Positions 1-9,600 of a DNA stretch of 64,000 nt are shown here, piece by piece. The DNA comes from Leptospiraceae bacterium (GTDB lineage: Bacteria; Spirochaetota; Leptospiria; Leptospirales; Leptospiraceae). The stretch covers positions 29,216 to 93,215 of the forward strand of contig JACKPB010000014.1 of the NCBI GenBank assembly GCA_024233875.1, in the 5' to 3' direction. The position numbers and the translations under genes were made by a program. Under the pieces are notes generated by a model. The model saw only the letters and a program-made list of their open reading frames with translations. It made no database searches and was not told the origin of the DNA. Numbering within the stretch: position 1 is the first letter of the stretch; each line of letters opens with the position of its first letter.

Positions 1-227
1 CTAAAGTAGATCCTATCGGAATGGTCAATTTTTTTGAAAAAATCAAAACTACCGAAAATGAAGTTTTGGATGAGGAAACGAAAGATGTGTTGTCATTTTT
101 AAGTACCCATCCCGGAACTGAAGAAAGAATCGAAAACATTCGGAAGAAAAGGGATGAATTGAAAGAGAAAGAATTTGTACCTATCCGTATGGATCTGAAA
201 AAATTACAATCAATGTTGAATAAGTAG
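1..227 (+). CDS. C-terminal end of an M48-type metallopeptidase (partial)
   Basis: The frame is already open at base 3 and ends at a stop at 227, so the gene begins left of the window. The visible residues read K-V-D-P-I-G-M then a charged stretch with the segment LSTHPGTEERIENI. A Ser-x-His-Pro followed by an Arg-Ile pair is the usual C-terminal signature of M48 (HtpX/Ste24/BepA-like) zinc peptidases, in which an Asp-Pro-x-Gly-Met stretch precedes it. The catalytic HExxH is outside the window, so the assignment rests on the tail only. The internal ATG at 21 is probably not the real start. Confidence 0.6.
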   Translation, partial: KVDPIGMVNFFEKIKTTENEVLDEETKDVLSFLSTHPGTEERIENIRKKRDELKEKEFVPIRMDLKKLQSMLNK

Positions 228-236
228 AGACTCTAC

Positions 237-932
237 TTATTCTTTGATCCAGAGATCCAATTCCCCTTTACCGATTTTGAAGCTATCGATACAATAAAAG
301 TCATTAGGGAAATCTCCTCCAAATCCGTGATAGGTCAAAACCTTAGTTCCGGACGTAACGAGTCGTAATTTCGCAGAAACGGTGGCTGTATACTTTGCGT
401 ATTGATTCGGTCCGAAGTCGAGGTTTTCATCTATACGGAAAAACTCATAAATGTTTTCATAGAAAGGATTAAATAGATAGATCATATTAAATTCAGACCA
501 ATCCAAATCTATCATATTTATATTGAGAAATCGTACCCGGGGAAAAGAAAAGTTTTCGAGGATGTCGATAGAAATCCTGTAGAGGCTCTCCCTGAGCTCT
601 ACTCCTGTAAATTTTGCCGGTGAGAGAAGTGAGCCTACCAGACAAAACTTTCCACATCCCGACCCAACATCCAAAATAGTAGAAGATTCATCGGGTTTTA
701 GCATCTGAATCGATTTTTGAATCACAGGAATCGGTGACCAGTGCTTGCTGGAGATAATCGGATTGTCATTTGGAAAGAGTGAATAGTCGAATTCTGAATC
801 CAGAACTTTTCGGTGCTTACGGATCTTTTCAATCGATCTCTCAAGAAATTTGAATCTTTCGGGAGAATTTTTGATAGAAGAAGTCATTAAAAATTCTCTG
901 ATAGAATGCAGATTAGCATTGAGATAAGTCAC
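237..932 (-). CDS. SAM-dependent methyltransferase-like protein
   Basis: This 231-residue protein carries a class I methyltransferase motif I, ILDVGSGCGKF at about residues 86-96, followed by an acidic motif II (GVELRE), as expected for binding S-adenosylmethionine. A later NPFYEN stretch (from about residue 147) may be the motif IV region. There is no signal peptide or membrane segment, so it should be cytosolic. The substrate cannot be told from sequence. It converges with the upstream peptidase gene, with only nine bases between stop codons, and its 5' side opens into a 331-bp intergenic region. Confidence 0.7.
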   Translation of the reverse strand: MTYLNANLHSIREFLMTSSIKNSPERFKFLERSIEKIRKHRKVLDSEFDYSLFPNDNPIISSKHWSPIPVIQKSIQMLKPDESSTILDVGSGCGKFCLVGSLLSPAKFTGVELRESLYRISIDILENFSFPRVRFLNINMIDLDWSEFNMIYLFNPFYENIYEFFRIDENLDFGPNQYAKYTATVSAKLRLVTSGTKVLTYHGFGGDFPNDFYCIDSFKIGKGELDLWIKE

Positions 933-1029
933 TGAAAAAATATTTCATTTGGATAGGTTTGATTAAGTAGATCTAATTTCAATCATTTATACAAGTTCCT
1001 AAATAGGCATCCCGGGATAAATACAAATC

Positions 1030-1175
1030 ATTTTTTCCTGGATGTCGGTTTCTCAGAATTGCTTACCATAATAGAAAAATCACAATTATTTTTTGAGAGC
1101 AGGGATCCTGCAGATTCAATCGTGAATGTGCAGACCTTTTAAAAATGACTGGAAATTTCCAAGATACAAATTTTC
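1030..1175 (-). repeat. Degenerate copy of the intergenic leader/gene-start relic
   Basis: Read on the minus strand from 1175, this matches the leader seen at 9903, 21921, 22664 and 37141 (AGTCATTTTTAAAAGG, then CATTCACGATTGAATC). It diverges where the other copies have their ATG, possibly because of an insertion, and a short similar patch (TTCTGAGAAACCG) follows. It occupies much of the 331-bp gap between the methyltransferase and the AIM24 operon. The rest of the gap, nearest 1264, is AT-rich and presumably holds the operon promoter. Confidence 0.4.
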
Positions 1176-1263
1176 TCTTGCAATCTTTTTAGAATTGAGA
1201 ATTCTATTGGAAATAAATTTATTGAGTTTAAGAATCAAATATAAATAGTAATAAGGAACGAGA

Positions 1264-1926
1264 ATGAAATCAAAGATTGATGGTGCACCGTCTTTTGCAC
1301 ATATTCATGTAGATCTCGAACCCGGTGAGTCAATCATAGCCGAACCGGATGCCATGGCAAGTATGGACGCAGAGATTGAAATGAAAACCAGATTCAATGG
1401 CGGATTTTTCAAAGGACTGATGAAGAAATTTTTTGGTGGAGAATCTTTATTTATAAATGAATTTTCTAACCCTACAAATTCACCCAAGAGGATCACATTG
1501 GTCCAGGCTACCCCCGGTGACATCAGAGAAATAGAATTGAATAATAACTCTTATTGTTTTCAGCCGGGCGCATTTATAGCCGCTACCCCCGGTGTCAATC
1601 TGGGAGTGAGGTGGGCCGGTTTTGCTTCGCTCATTCAAAGAGAAGGTCTTTTCAAATTAGAAGTGAGTGGAACGGGAAAGATGTTTTACGGTGCTTATGG
1701 TGGAATCGTAGAAAAAGAAGTTCAGGGAGAGTACATTGTGGATTCAGGACATCTGGTAGGTTATGAACCCCACATGACGTTAAAATTGAAACTTTCCGGT
1801 GGTTGGATATCAAGCTTTACAAGTGGTGAAGGTATCGTAACAAAAGTAATTGGCAATGGAAAAATTCAAATCCAAACTCGAAGTTTGGAGGGATTGGCTT
1901 CCTGGGTCAACCCACATTTATTTTGA
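1264..1926 (+). CDS. AIM24/TIGR00266-family protein, first of three
   Basis: 220 residues of the AIM24 family, a beta-rich fold of unknown molecular function named after a yeast mitochondrial protein. Family traits visible are the opening beta strands with a Gly-Glu-Ser-Ile-x-A-E turn, A-M-A-S-M-D, a GG-F-KG-KK-FGGESLF-NEF segment, and a late GEG-V plus ASWVNP close. No signal peptide or membrane helix. An AAGGAACGAG ribosome-binding stretch precedes the ATG. It starts a three-gene operon of paralogues with nine-base gaps. Function cannot be given beyond the family. Confidence 0.85.
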   Translation: MKSKIDGAPSFAHIHVDLEPGESIIAEPDAMASMDAEIEMKTRFNGGFFKGLMKKFFGGESLFINEFSNPTNSPKRITLVQATPGDIREIELNNNSYCFQPGAFIAATPGVNLGVRWAGFASLIQREGLFKLEVSGTGKMFYGAYGGIVEKEVQGEYIVDSGHLVGYEPHMTLKLKLSGGWISSFTSGEGIVTKVIGNGKIQIQTRSLEGLASWVNPHLF

Positions 1927-1935
1927 GGACATAGT

Positions 1936-2622
1936 ATGGATATAGAAATTTTACACAGACCCAGTAATTCAGCGGCAAAATTAACTCTCTCTGCGGGTGA
2001 GTCCGTGACAGCAGAGGCAGGTGCCATGATCGCCATGTCCGGAGATATGGAGATTACAACATCCACACACAAGAAGGATTCCGGTGGTGGCATATTTAAA
2101 GCCCTCAAAAGAATGTTGGCGGGTGAATCTTTTTTTATGAACCACTTTACCGCCGGTTCCAATGGAGGCGAGATCTATCTTTCTACAACTTTTTCAGGAG
2201 ATATGCTGGGTTTTGAAACCAAAGGGGAAACTCTTATCGTTCAGGCAGGTTCCTATGTAGCTTCTGAGACTGGGGTCGATCTGGAAGTCGGTTGGCAGGG
2301 ATTCAAAAACTTTCTCTCGGGAGAGTCATTCTTTTGGTTGAAATTGAGCGGTCAGGGGAAATATGTTTTGAGTTCATTCGGTATGATTTATCCTGTTGAA
2401 GTGGATGGAGCCTACATTGTGGACACCGGTCATATTGTTGCCTTCGATGAAACATTAAATTTCACAATTCAAAAGGCATCCAAGTCTTTGATAGGTTCCT
2501 TTCTCGGTGGAGAAGGATTTGTATGTAGATTCGAGGGGAAAGGAACAGTTTGGTGCCAATCTCACAATCCGGGATCTTTCGGAAATACACTCGGACCTTT
2601 ATTGAAGCCCAGAAGAGGATAG
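1936..2622 (+). CDS. AIM24/TIGR00266-family protein, second of three
   Basis: 228 residues, paralogous to its neighbours: G-E-S-V-T-A-E-A-G-A-M near residues 20-30, a GGG-FKALKRMLAGESFFMN core, the VDGAYIVDTGHIVAFDE segment and a final GEGFVCRFEGKGTVW. It begins nine bases after the preceding stop, behind a GAGGAC site. Of the three copies its A-E-A-G-A-M and GGG-FKALKRMLAGESFFMN stretches look closest to the TIGR00266 consensus as I remember it. Divergence between the copies is high enough that the duplication is not recent. Confidence 0.85.
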   Translation: MDIEILHRPSNSAAKLTLSAGESVTAEAGAMIAMSGDMEITTSTHKKDSGGGIFKALKRMLAGESFFMNHFTAGSNGGEIYLSTTFSGDMLGFETKGETLIVQAGSYVASETGVDLEVGWQGFKNFLSGESFFWLKLSGQGKYVLSSFGMIYPVEVDGAYIVDTGHIVAFDETLNFTIQKASKSLIGSFLGGEGFVCRFEGKGTVWCQSHNPGSFGNTLGPLLKPRRG

Positions 2623-2631
2623 GAGGATACA

Positions 2632-3321
2632 ATGGATAAAAATAAAAAAGAATTTGAATCTAGAATCGATTGCAAACCTGATTTTGCTTTTCTGAATGTT
2701 CGTATTCCTCAGGGCAAGACTCTTCGTGTAGAAGCCTCTGCTATGGCATCTATGGACACAAATATAGTAATGAAAACGAAGTTCAAAGGTGGGTTCAAGA
2801 GATTTCTTTCCGGAGAGTCTTTGTTTATAAATGAGTTCTCTGCTGAATCAGGAGAGGGTGAGATCAATATCGCTCCCGGATCTCCCGGTGACCTCGAGCA
2901 CGTATTCCTGGAAAATGATACAATTTACCTTCAGGGATCTGCTTTTGTTGCTTCGGGTATGGATATAGAAACAGATGCAAAATGGCAGGGGTTTAAGAAA
3001 GGTTTTTTCTCTGGTCAGTCGATGTTTCTTATCAAATGTTCCGGAACCGGTGATCTCTGGTTCAATAGTTATGGTGGAATCATTGAAATCGACGTCAATG
3101 GTGACTATATTGTAGACACCGGATTTATTGTTGGTTTTACTGATGGTTTGACATACGATGTAAAATCAGTTGGTGGCTACAAATCTCTATTCTTATCGGG
3201 TGAGGGATTGGTCTGTCGATTTCAGGGAACCGGGAAGGTCTGGATCCAAACACGTCAAATTCAACCCTTAGCAAGCTTCCTATATCCTTATAGGCCGGTA
3301 GAGAGAAGAAATTCGGGTTGA
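2632..3321 (+). CDS. AIM24/TIGR00266-family protein, third of three
   Basis: 229 residues with the same layout as the two genes before it: A-M-A-S-M-D-T-N near residue 40, GGFKRFLSGESLFINEF, VNGDYIVDTGFIVGF and GEGLVCRFQGTGKVWIQTR. It is closer to the first paralogue (shared A-M-A-S-M-D and QTR endings) than to the second. A strong AGGAGG lies 6 bases before the ATG. A stem-loop after the stop ends the operon. Confidence 0.85.
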   Translation: MDKNKKEFESRIDCKPDFAFLNVRIPQGKTLRVEASAMASMDTNIVMKTKFKGGFKRFLSGESLFINEFSAESGEGEINIAPGSPGDLEHVFLENDTIYLQGSAFVASGMDIETDAKWQGFKKGFFSGQSMFLIKCSGTGDLWFNSYGGIIEIDVNGDYIVDTGFIVGFTDGLTYDVKSVGGYKSLFLSGEGLVCRFQGTGKVWIQTRQIQPLASFLYPYRPVERRNSG

Positions 3322-3332
3322 TTTGTGAACAA

Positions 3333-3364
3333 ACAATCGGGTTTGCTGATGCAAGTCCGATTGT
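3333..3364. terminator. Stem-loop between convergent genes
   Basis: ACAATCGG and CCGATTGT pair across an 18-base middle that can itself form TTTGC/GCAAG. T-rich sequence follows on the plus strand (3366-3390). It sits between the AIM24 operon and tmk, which converge, and would suit termination of the plus-strand operon and perhaps both. Confidence 0.6.
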
Positions 3365-3385
3365 TCATTTTGAAAATGATTTTTT

Positions 3386-3991
3386 TTAAGATTCCTTGGC
3401 TTTGATCCCTATTTTTCTCAATATAAGGTTCACAGAATCTTCTGTTTTGAAGGATTCGGGAATACGAATACAAGTTTCGGGTAGGATCATAGAAAAATTA
3501 GAGTAGATTTTTTCTAATATTTCTTTTTTCTCAAATACTTCCCTGGATTCGTTGCGTTGGGCAATCCTTCGGATGCTTTCTTCCGGTGATACGTCTAAAA
3601 AAAATAAATAATCCGGACTGGGAAATCCCTCTTTGATATTACGATTCAGAATTTCCTGAGGAGTGATTTTCTCATTTCCCTGATAAGCGGCTGTAGAATA
3701 GTAATACCTATCTAAAAGTACAGAATTCCCTTTTTGGAGACTTGGGATAATGTGATACTTTACAGATTCCTTTCTGTCTTCGATGAAGGCTTCGATTTGT
3801 TCTTCCGGATTGAGGGAGATCTCACCACTTAGGAATTGTCTTATCCTTAGGCCTGTATCACGTTTTGTTGGCTCAAAGTATTGATCTACAGGGATTCCAT
3901 TTTTCTGTAGAGATTCTGATAATTTTGAGATCAGGGTTGTTTTTCCACTCCCATCGATTCCTTCCAGCACCAAAAAAAAAGGTTTTTCCAT
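3386..3991 (-). CDS. tmk: Thymidylate (dTMP) kinase
   Basis: Phosphorylates dTMP to dTDP with ATP, an essential step of dTTP synthesis, in the cytosol. The 201-residue length is normal. The P-loop GIDGSGKTT is at residues 11-19, the substrate-binding DRYYYST at 94-100, and an Arg-rich LID-like segment (RRIAQRNESREVF) follows at about 145-157. A 14-bp palindrome (GAAGAATATTCTTC, 4018-4031) lies about 30 bases before the start and could be an operator. No partner gene is adjacent. Confidence 0.93.
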   Translation of the reverse strand: MEKPFFLVLEGIDGSGKTTLISKLSESLQKNGIPVDQYFEPTKRDTGLRIRQFLSGEISLNPEEQIEAFIEDRKESVKYHIIPSLQKGNSVLLDRYYYSTAAYQGNEKITPQEILNRNIKEGFPSPDYLFFLDVSPEESIRRIAQRNESREVFEKKEILEKIYSNFSMILPETCIRIPESFKTEDSVNLILRKIGIKAKES

Positions 3992-4222
3992 AAAGATCCC
4001 TTCCTATTCTTAGAAGAGAAGAATATTCTTCCTCAAATGCAATGAAGATTTCTAATCTTCCTTCTTTTTCACTAATAAAATACTAGTGAAAATTTCAATC
4101 TTAATGATTCCAATCCGGAAAGGATTCTATACAGTATTTTTGAAGTTCTTGATAAAAATTCTATTGACTGTGTTTAAAAACAAGAAACTGTTCTAGAAAA
4201 TGAAATTCAATGGACTGAGTTG

Positions 4223-4642
4223 ATGCCAAAATTGATGCCCGAAGATCTCGTCAAAGAGATTCGAATTGCAAACCCTGATGATTACAAAAGGATAGAACAG
4301 GAAAAAATAGTCAAATCCATCGATTCTAAAATTATAGAAAAAGATTTCAAAAGAATATCGGACGAGTTAGGTTTGGAGCATTCGAATCATTTATTGAATG
4401 AAGGAATTGTCTCGGCTTTGATGGGAGCCATTTATGCTTTCTATGATCGAAAGTTAGATCCTTTTCATGTGAATCACTTTCCACTTTACAGGGTTATCAT
4501 TGAGGATATCAAAATCGCCTTTGATGAAGTCTCTCAGGGGCAAATAGATAGGGAGCTTTGGTTGTTCGAGACGTTTGACTATGGTATCAAACAGGTTTAT
4601 TATTTAGATTGGAAGTTGTATCTTTCCCAGATCTGTTATTGA
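4223..4642 (+). CDS. Hypothetical protein, possibly 5'-truncated
   Basis: About 139 residues, acidic, without signal or membrane segment; I do not recognise the family. Start choice is unsure: TTG at 4220, ATG at 4223 and ATG at 4235 are all in frame and none has a clear ribosome-binding site. The same frame is open upstream from 4178 and, across one TAA at 4175-4177, back to 4079. That upstream stretch (for example NPERILYSIFEVLDKNSID) looks protein-like, so the gene may have lost its N-terminus to a nonsense mutation. A strong terminator follows. Confidence 0.5.
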   Translation: MPKLMPEDLVKEIRIANPDDYKRIEQEKIVKSIDSKIIEKDFKRISDELGLEHSNHLLNEGIVSALMGAIYAFYDRKLDPFHVNHFPLYRVIIEDIKIAFDEVSQGQIDRELWLFETFDYGIKQVYYLDWKLYLSQICY

Positions 4643-4653
4643 GGTAGTTTTCA

Positions 4654-4682
4654 CCGAAAACCATTCCGGGAATGGTTTTCGG
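4654..4682. terminator. Strong stem-loop terminator
   Basis: CCGAAAACCATT pairs perfectly with AATGGTTTTCGG across a CCGGG loop, and a run rich in T follows (4683-4700). It sits between the ends of two convergent genes (4642 and 4693). The T-tract favours the plus-strand gene. Confidence 0.8.
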
Positions 4683-4692
4683 ATTTAGATTT

Positions 4693-5025
4693 TTATTTTT
4701 TGAAGTCTTTGAATGAATCGCAGATTTCCATTGTGTTTGCATAGAAAAACTCTGTGGAAAGTTTTGAGGACTTACAATCCATTACATAAGTTCCTTCCAT
4801 TTCTCCGTTTTCAACAAAGCACTCCGGATAATTGTCCATTACTTCTTCAGGTCTGAAATTTTTCCCGTTTACGTCTTCAGCCGGAGAACAAACTCCGGTT
4901 TTTCCATTCTTAAGAAAGAGCGGTTTGATTTCTCTGGTATCCAAACCTTTTTCAGGTTTTTTATAACCCGAAGCACAATACGTCAATCCCAAGGTAAGAA
5001 TACTCAATAAGATAGTTTTTTTCAA
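4693..5025 (-). CDS. Small probable lipoprotein
   Basis: 110 residues beginning MKKTILLSILTLGLTYC, a short basic, hydrophobic signal peptide with a relaxed lipobox (L-T-Y-C), so the mature protein should be a lipidated envelope protein from Cys17. A longer reading frame runs upstream, but the TTG at 5025 is the better start: it overlaps the stop of the preceding OmpA gene (TTGA) and has AGGAG about 10 bases ahead. The mature part has several more Cys and no family I recognise. Translational coupling suggests it works with the OmpA-like proteins. Confidence 0.75.
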   Translation of the reverse strand: MKKTILLSILTLGLTYCASGYKKPEKGLDTREIKPLFLKNGKTGVCSPAEDVNGKNFRPEEVMDNYPECFVENGEMEGTYVMDCKSSKLSTEFFYANTMEICDSFKDFKK

Positions 5026-6632
5026 TTTCCCATTTCTCCTGTATTTGTTTTGATTTCTGGATGTATTACGATATCTACTCTTCGATTCAGACTTCGATTC
5101 TTTAAGGAATTGTTCGGTTTTAATGGATTGTATTTGGAGTTTCCTACTGCAACCATGTTTTCTGATCCAATAGAGGAGTGCTTCTCTAAGTATCTGAGAA
5201 CTGAAATAGCCCGAGCAGCTGACAATTCCCAATTGTCTTTGTACTTTCCACCTATAACAGGAACGTCATCTGTATTGCCTTCTATATAAATCTTACGATT
5301 GGGATAATTTTTTAGAGCATCTACGATCTTGGCTATCAGCTTTTTTCCGGGTTTTTTTAGATTGGCTGAACCTGATGAAAATGTAATCGTATCATAGAGA
5401 TTGATGATGATTCTGGAACCATCCTGTGATACACTCATATCCCCATCGCTGATTTCTTTGGATAATTTTCTTTCTAAATCTGCTTTGGTTCTGGCATTGA
5501 GACGTTCTATTTCTTCTCTCAGTCTTTCATTTTCCAGAGAAAGTTCCTGTTCTCTTTCTTTCAATCTAGTGATTTGCTCTGCTAGATTTTTCGTCTTAAT
5601 CTTATAATCTTTGGTGAGAATCTCAACTTCTTCTTTTAATTTGGATGTAAAACTTTCATTGTTTTCATTTTTCAGAGACTCCAATTCATTCATGAGCTTA
5701 GTTTGTTCTTTTTTCAGAAGCTCATTTTCCATCTGTAATTTTTCTACTGTCTCTTTGGTGGGAGTTCCCTGAATGTTTTGAGCCAGCATGATTTTTTCAT
5801 TTTCTAATTTGGAAATTCTGTCTTTTTCGGACTGGACTAATTTTTCTTGAGATTCTTTTTCCTTCTTCAGAGTTTCGATTTCTTTCTGGAGTTCGGCAAT
5901 CTTTTTAGCGTCTTTGGAGTTGGATGATTCCTGAGTCTTGATTGTGGATTGAAGTTTATTGTGTTCTGTTAGTAGAGTGTCAAACTTTTTTTGGATGGAC
6001 TCTTTTTCCTGGCTCAGAGATTTCTTTTCATTTTCTAAATTTTTAATTGTGGAATCTGACTCCTGGTTGTCCCGACTCAACTTTTCAGAGTTTGTTTCTG
6101 CATTGCTGAGTTTCAATTCAAGGTCTTCCCGATCTTTCTTTAGATGTTCGACTAAGTTTTCCATGACCGCCAATTTTCCGGCGATTTGTTCTTTTTCCAG
6201 AGAGACAGCTTCCAGTTTTTTGGCGAGTTCATCCTTTTCTTTTTTGAGTTCGGAAATTTTTTCTTCGTATTGTTTTCGGGATTCTTCCAATGAACTCAGT
6301 TTGCTATCTAACTCTACGAATCTCTTGTCCGCTTCGCGTGTGGAGGTGAGTTTAGCTTCTCTTGTTGAGTTGATTTCTGATTCTAGAGCTTGAATTCTTG
6401 CTTTCAAAAGATCATTTTCTTTTTTTAGCTCTGAAGATTCCTGAGTGTACTTGATCTTTAAGTCATTGAATTCTTTGTCAGAAAGTTTTTTCTTTTTTAA
6501 TAGATCCCTGTACTCGGAGCGATAGTAAAACCAGTCATTAGCTTCATCCGCTCCGGGTTCCACTGCTTCCTGAGCGGAAGCAGAACCATTTAAAAATAAA
6601 AATAAACAAACTGAAATGAAAATTTTTGCCAT
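5022..6632 (-). CDS. OmpA-family protein with long coiled coil
   Basis: 536 residues: signal peptide (cleavage near ASAQ-E, residue 20), a segment WFYYRSEYRDLL shared with the upstream paralogue, then about 350 residues of heptad coiled coil rich in Glu/Lys/Leu, and a C-terminal OmpA/MotB-like domain from about residue 400 (YIEGNTDDVPV, NWELSAARAISV, NRSLNRRVDIV). The last domain normally binds peptidoglycan, so this is probably a periplasmic strut between cell wall and another layer. It starts three bases after the stop of the upstream paralogue and overlaps the downstream lipoprotein gene. Confidence 0.85.
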   Translation of the reverse strand: MAKIFISVCLFLFLNGSASAQEAVEPGADEANDWFYYRSEYRDLLKKKKLSDKEFNDLKIKYTQESSELKKENDLLKARIQALESEINSTREAKLTSTREADKRFVELDSKLSSLEESRKQYEEKISELKKEKDELAKKLEAVSLEKEQIAGKLAVMENLVEHLKKDREDLELKLSNAETNSEKLSRDNQESDSTIKNLENEKKSLSQEKESIQKKFDTLLTEHNKLQSTIKTQESSNSKDAKKIAELQKEIETLKKEKESQEKLVQSEKDRISKLENEKIMLAQNIQGTPTKETVEKLQMENELLKKEQTKLMNELESLKNENNESFTSKLKEEVEILTKDYKIKTKNLAEQITRLKEREQELSLENERLREEIERLNARTKADLERKLSKEISDGDMSVSQDGSRIIINLYDTITFSSGSANLKKPGKKLIAKIVDALKNYPNRKIYIEGNTDDVPVIGGKYKDNWELSAARAISVLRYLEKHSSIGSENMVAVGNSKYNPLKPNNSLKNRSLNRRVDIVIHPEIKTNTGEMGN

Positions 6633-6635
6633 TAT

Positions 6636-9600
6636 TTACTTTACCTTGATTGGAGTTACAACTATATCTACACGTCTATTTTTCTGTCTATTTTTGCTTG
6701 AGTTGTTCGGAACTTTGGGATTGAATTCTCCATGTCCTGCTATGGCGAATCTTTTCGGGCTGGCTTTTTTGTTGGTCACGAAATAATTCATAACTGACTT
6801 CGCCCTGGCTGCTGAGAGATCCCAGTTGTCTTTGAATTTTGAGGATGAGATTGGGATGTTGTCGGTATTCCCTTCTATGTAAATCTTACTATTTGGATAT
6901 TTACTGAGAATTTTGTAGAGCTTATCGAGGATTTTCTTCCCGCCCGGTTTGAGATCTGCTGAGGCAGTATTGAAGGTCACGGAATCTTTCAAGCTGATGA
7001 TCAGAGAATCTGAAGACTTGTCTTTTTCCAGATCTATATTTCCTTCTTTGTCTTCTTTTTGGAGAGCTTCTTCCAGTTTTTGTTTTTCTTCGAGAAGCTT
7101 TTCGTAGTCCTCTGTAAACTTTTGTTTTTCTTCATTGAATCGATCCTGCATAGCTGCCAGATCTCCAATGGAAGATTCATAGTCGCGTCTGAGCTCTTCG
7201 ATTTCTTTTTCGAGTTCATCGTTTCTGCGTCTTAGTTCATCCAATTGGGAAGCCATTTCATTATTGTCCTGCTTGGCTTCTTCGATTTTAGCATCGTTGG
7301 CAGTGATAGTGGATTCGTTATTGTCTTTTGCTTCTTTGGTATCCTTGATTTCTTCTTTTAAAGATTCGTTTTCTTTATCGAGCTTCTCATCTTCTTTTTT
7401 TAGCTCTGTTTCTTTTTTCTTTAATTCATCTTTTTTGGTTTCCAACTCCGCTAGTCTGGTTTCTGCCTTGGAAGCTATTTCCTTCTTAACTTTTTCTAAT
7501 TCTGCCAGAGCATCATCTCTTTCTTTTTGAAGCTTTGCAATTTTGGCTTCTAGTTCCGGAGAGGATTTGGTTTCTTTGGTAGTGTTTATTGGAGCAACAA
7601 TAGTTTTGTCGCCGGAGGATTTGGATAATTCTGCAAGCTGCTTTTGGAGATCTGATTTTTCTTTCGCTAAGACCGCATTTGCTTCTTCCATTTTCTTCAG
7701 CTTGTCTTCCAGTTCTTTTGAATTGGGAGCAACGGCCTGAGCAACTGTGGGTTTGGCAGAAAGAGCTTCCGCTAGTTGTTTTTTGAGTGCTTCTCTTTCA
7801 GCGATCAATTCTTTGATCTGCTTTTCGTATTTGGATCCTTCTTCGACAGAAACTTCCGGGCCCTTGCTCTTGGCTTCGGAAGGAGGAGTTGTTTTGGAAA
7901 CTGCCAGAAGAGCCTGAAGATCTGCATTTTGCTTCTTTAGTTCCTCGATTTGTTTTTGGAGAACGGCAATTTGTGGATCAGGGACGCTGGCAGCAACATC
8001 AGTTTTGGTAGGTGCTTTTTGGGCGGCTTCCAAAGCTAGTTTGAGTTTTTCGTTTTCTGCTTTCAGAGCTGAAATCTGAGATTCGTATTTGGAAACATCT
8101 ACTGCCTCTGTCTTAGCGGGAGCTACAGTTGTGGCCGGTGCTGGAGCCGGAGTGGTTTTGGCTGCGGCTGCTAATTTTGCTGTGAGGTCTGCATTTTCTT
8201 TTTTGAGTGCTGCTAGTTGTTTTTCAAGTTCTGCAATTTTTGAATTGTCGACAACGGGAGCCGGTGTCAGTGACTTATCGGGTGCTTTGGCAACGATGGG
8301 CGCTGCAGCAGGAGCTTTCTTTGCTTCGGCTAGTTGCTTAGCCAGATCATCCCGTTCCTTGGTGATGGCGGCCAATTGGGCTTCCAGTTTTTGGGTAGCA
8401 GAGTTGTCTACAGGCGGTGGACTGGCCGCTGTCTTCTTGGCATCGGCGAGTTGTTTGGAAAGAGCATCTTTCTCTGCCTGGAGAGCGGCGATTGTTTTTT
8501 CCAATTTTGCGATTTCTGCTGAGTTGTCTTTGGCTACAGGAACCGGTGCCGGAGTGGGTGTTGCAGTACCGGCGGATCTGGAAGATTCTGCGGCTTTTGC
8601 TGCTGCAAGTGCGCTTGCCAGGTCTGCTTTGGCTTTGTCTAATTCTTTTTTGAGTGCTGCTTTCTCTGCTTCTAGTGCTTTGATTTTTGCGTCTAAAGCA
8701 GCAGTGTCGGTCGCAGGAGCCGCTTTCGCAGGAGGAGTTGCGGGAGCAGGTGTGGTGGTTCCGGAATTCTTTGCGAGTGCTGCTTTTTCTGCTTCTAGTT
8801 CTGCAATTCTTTTGTTCAATTCGGTGATTTTGGCTGAAGCGGCCTTCGCTGCTTCTAGTTCTTTTGCGATTGCTTCTTTTTCACCTGAGACGCGTGTGAG
8901 TTGGGTCTCCAATTCTTTGATTTTTGCCGATTGGTCGGTTGCCTGAGTTGTGGCTTTGACCTCATCTTCTTTTTTGGATTCTGTAACTTTGGTTGCTACG
9001 GCCTGACTCTGTGACTCGAGTTGTTTGATCTTAGCTTCCAGATCAGCTATCTTTGCTTCTTTGGCTTTGATCTCTTCCAAAAGTTTCTTGGTGTCGGCTG
9101 TTTCTGTAGCTACTGCCGCACCTGTGGTCTTGTTGCTGGCCAGAGATTTTTCCAGTTCTGCTATCTTCGCATCGGCAGCTGCTTTTTCAGATTTTGTGCT
9201 GTCGAGCTCTGACTGGAGGGATTCGATTTTTTTGTTGAGATCGGATTCTAGAGAAGTCAACTGAGTGGGGGCGGCTGTGACCGGATCCGCACGAATTTCG
9301 TAGTATTCTTTGATGACTCTTTCGGTTTCTATTCGAATTGTAGTAATTTCTTTTTTGACCCCACGACTATTGATTTGGTTGGAGTCCATTTGACGGGAAA
9401 GATTAGAAAGTTTGGTTTCCTGTTCTTTTACCTTCTCTTTGAGTTCTGTATTTTCTTTTTGAAGGTAGTCAATATCAGTAGAACCAGCTGACTTCTGCTT
9501 GAGAAGATTATTGTACTTCTCTGTAATTTCTCGCTTTGTATTTACTAGGTCTGTGTATTCAGATTTCCAAAAAAAGAATAAGGCATCTTTCTCACCTTTT

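Noticed and set aside
1190..1204. Imperfect palindrome AGAATT-AATTCT before the AIM24 operon
   Set aside because: Short and AT-rich; likely by chance at this base composition.
4693..5232. A 179-residue version of the small lipoprotein
   Set aside because: Its first 69 residues lie inside the OmpA gene in another frame; the TTG at 5025 gives a lipoprotein signal and has a ribosome-binding site.
5959..6393. A 144-codon plus-strand frame opposite the second OmpA gene
   Set aside because: Antisense shadow of the coiled coil; Ser/Phe-rich low-complexity product.
8089..8946. A 285-codon plus-strand frame opposite the giant OmpA gene
   Set aside because: It is the mirror of Ala/Lys-rich coiled-coil codons on the minus strand, is rich in Ser/Ala without fold signs, and has no ribosome-binding site.
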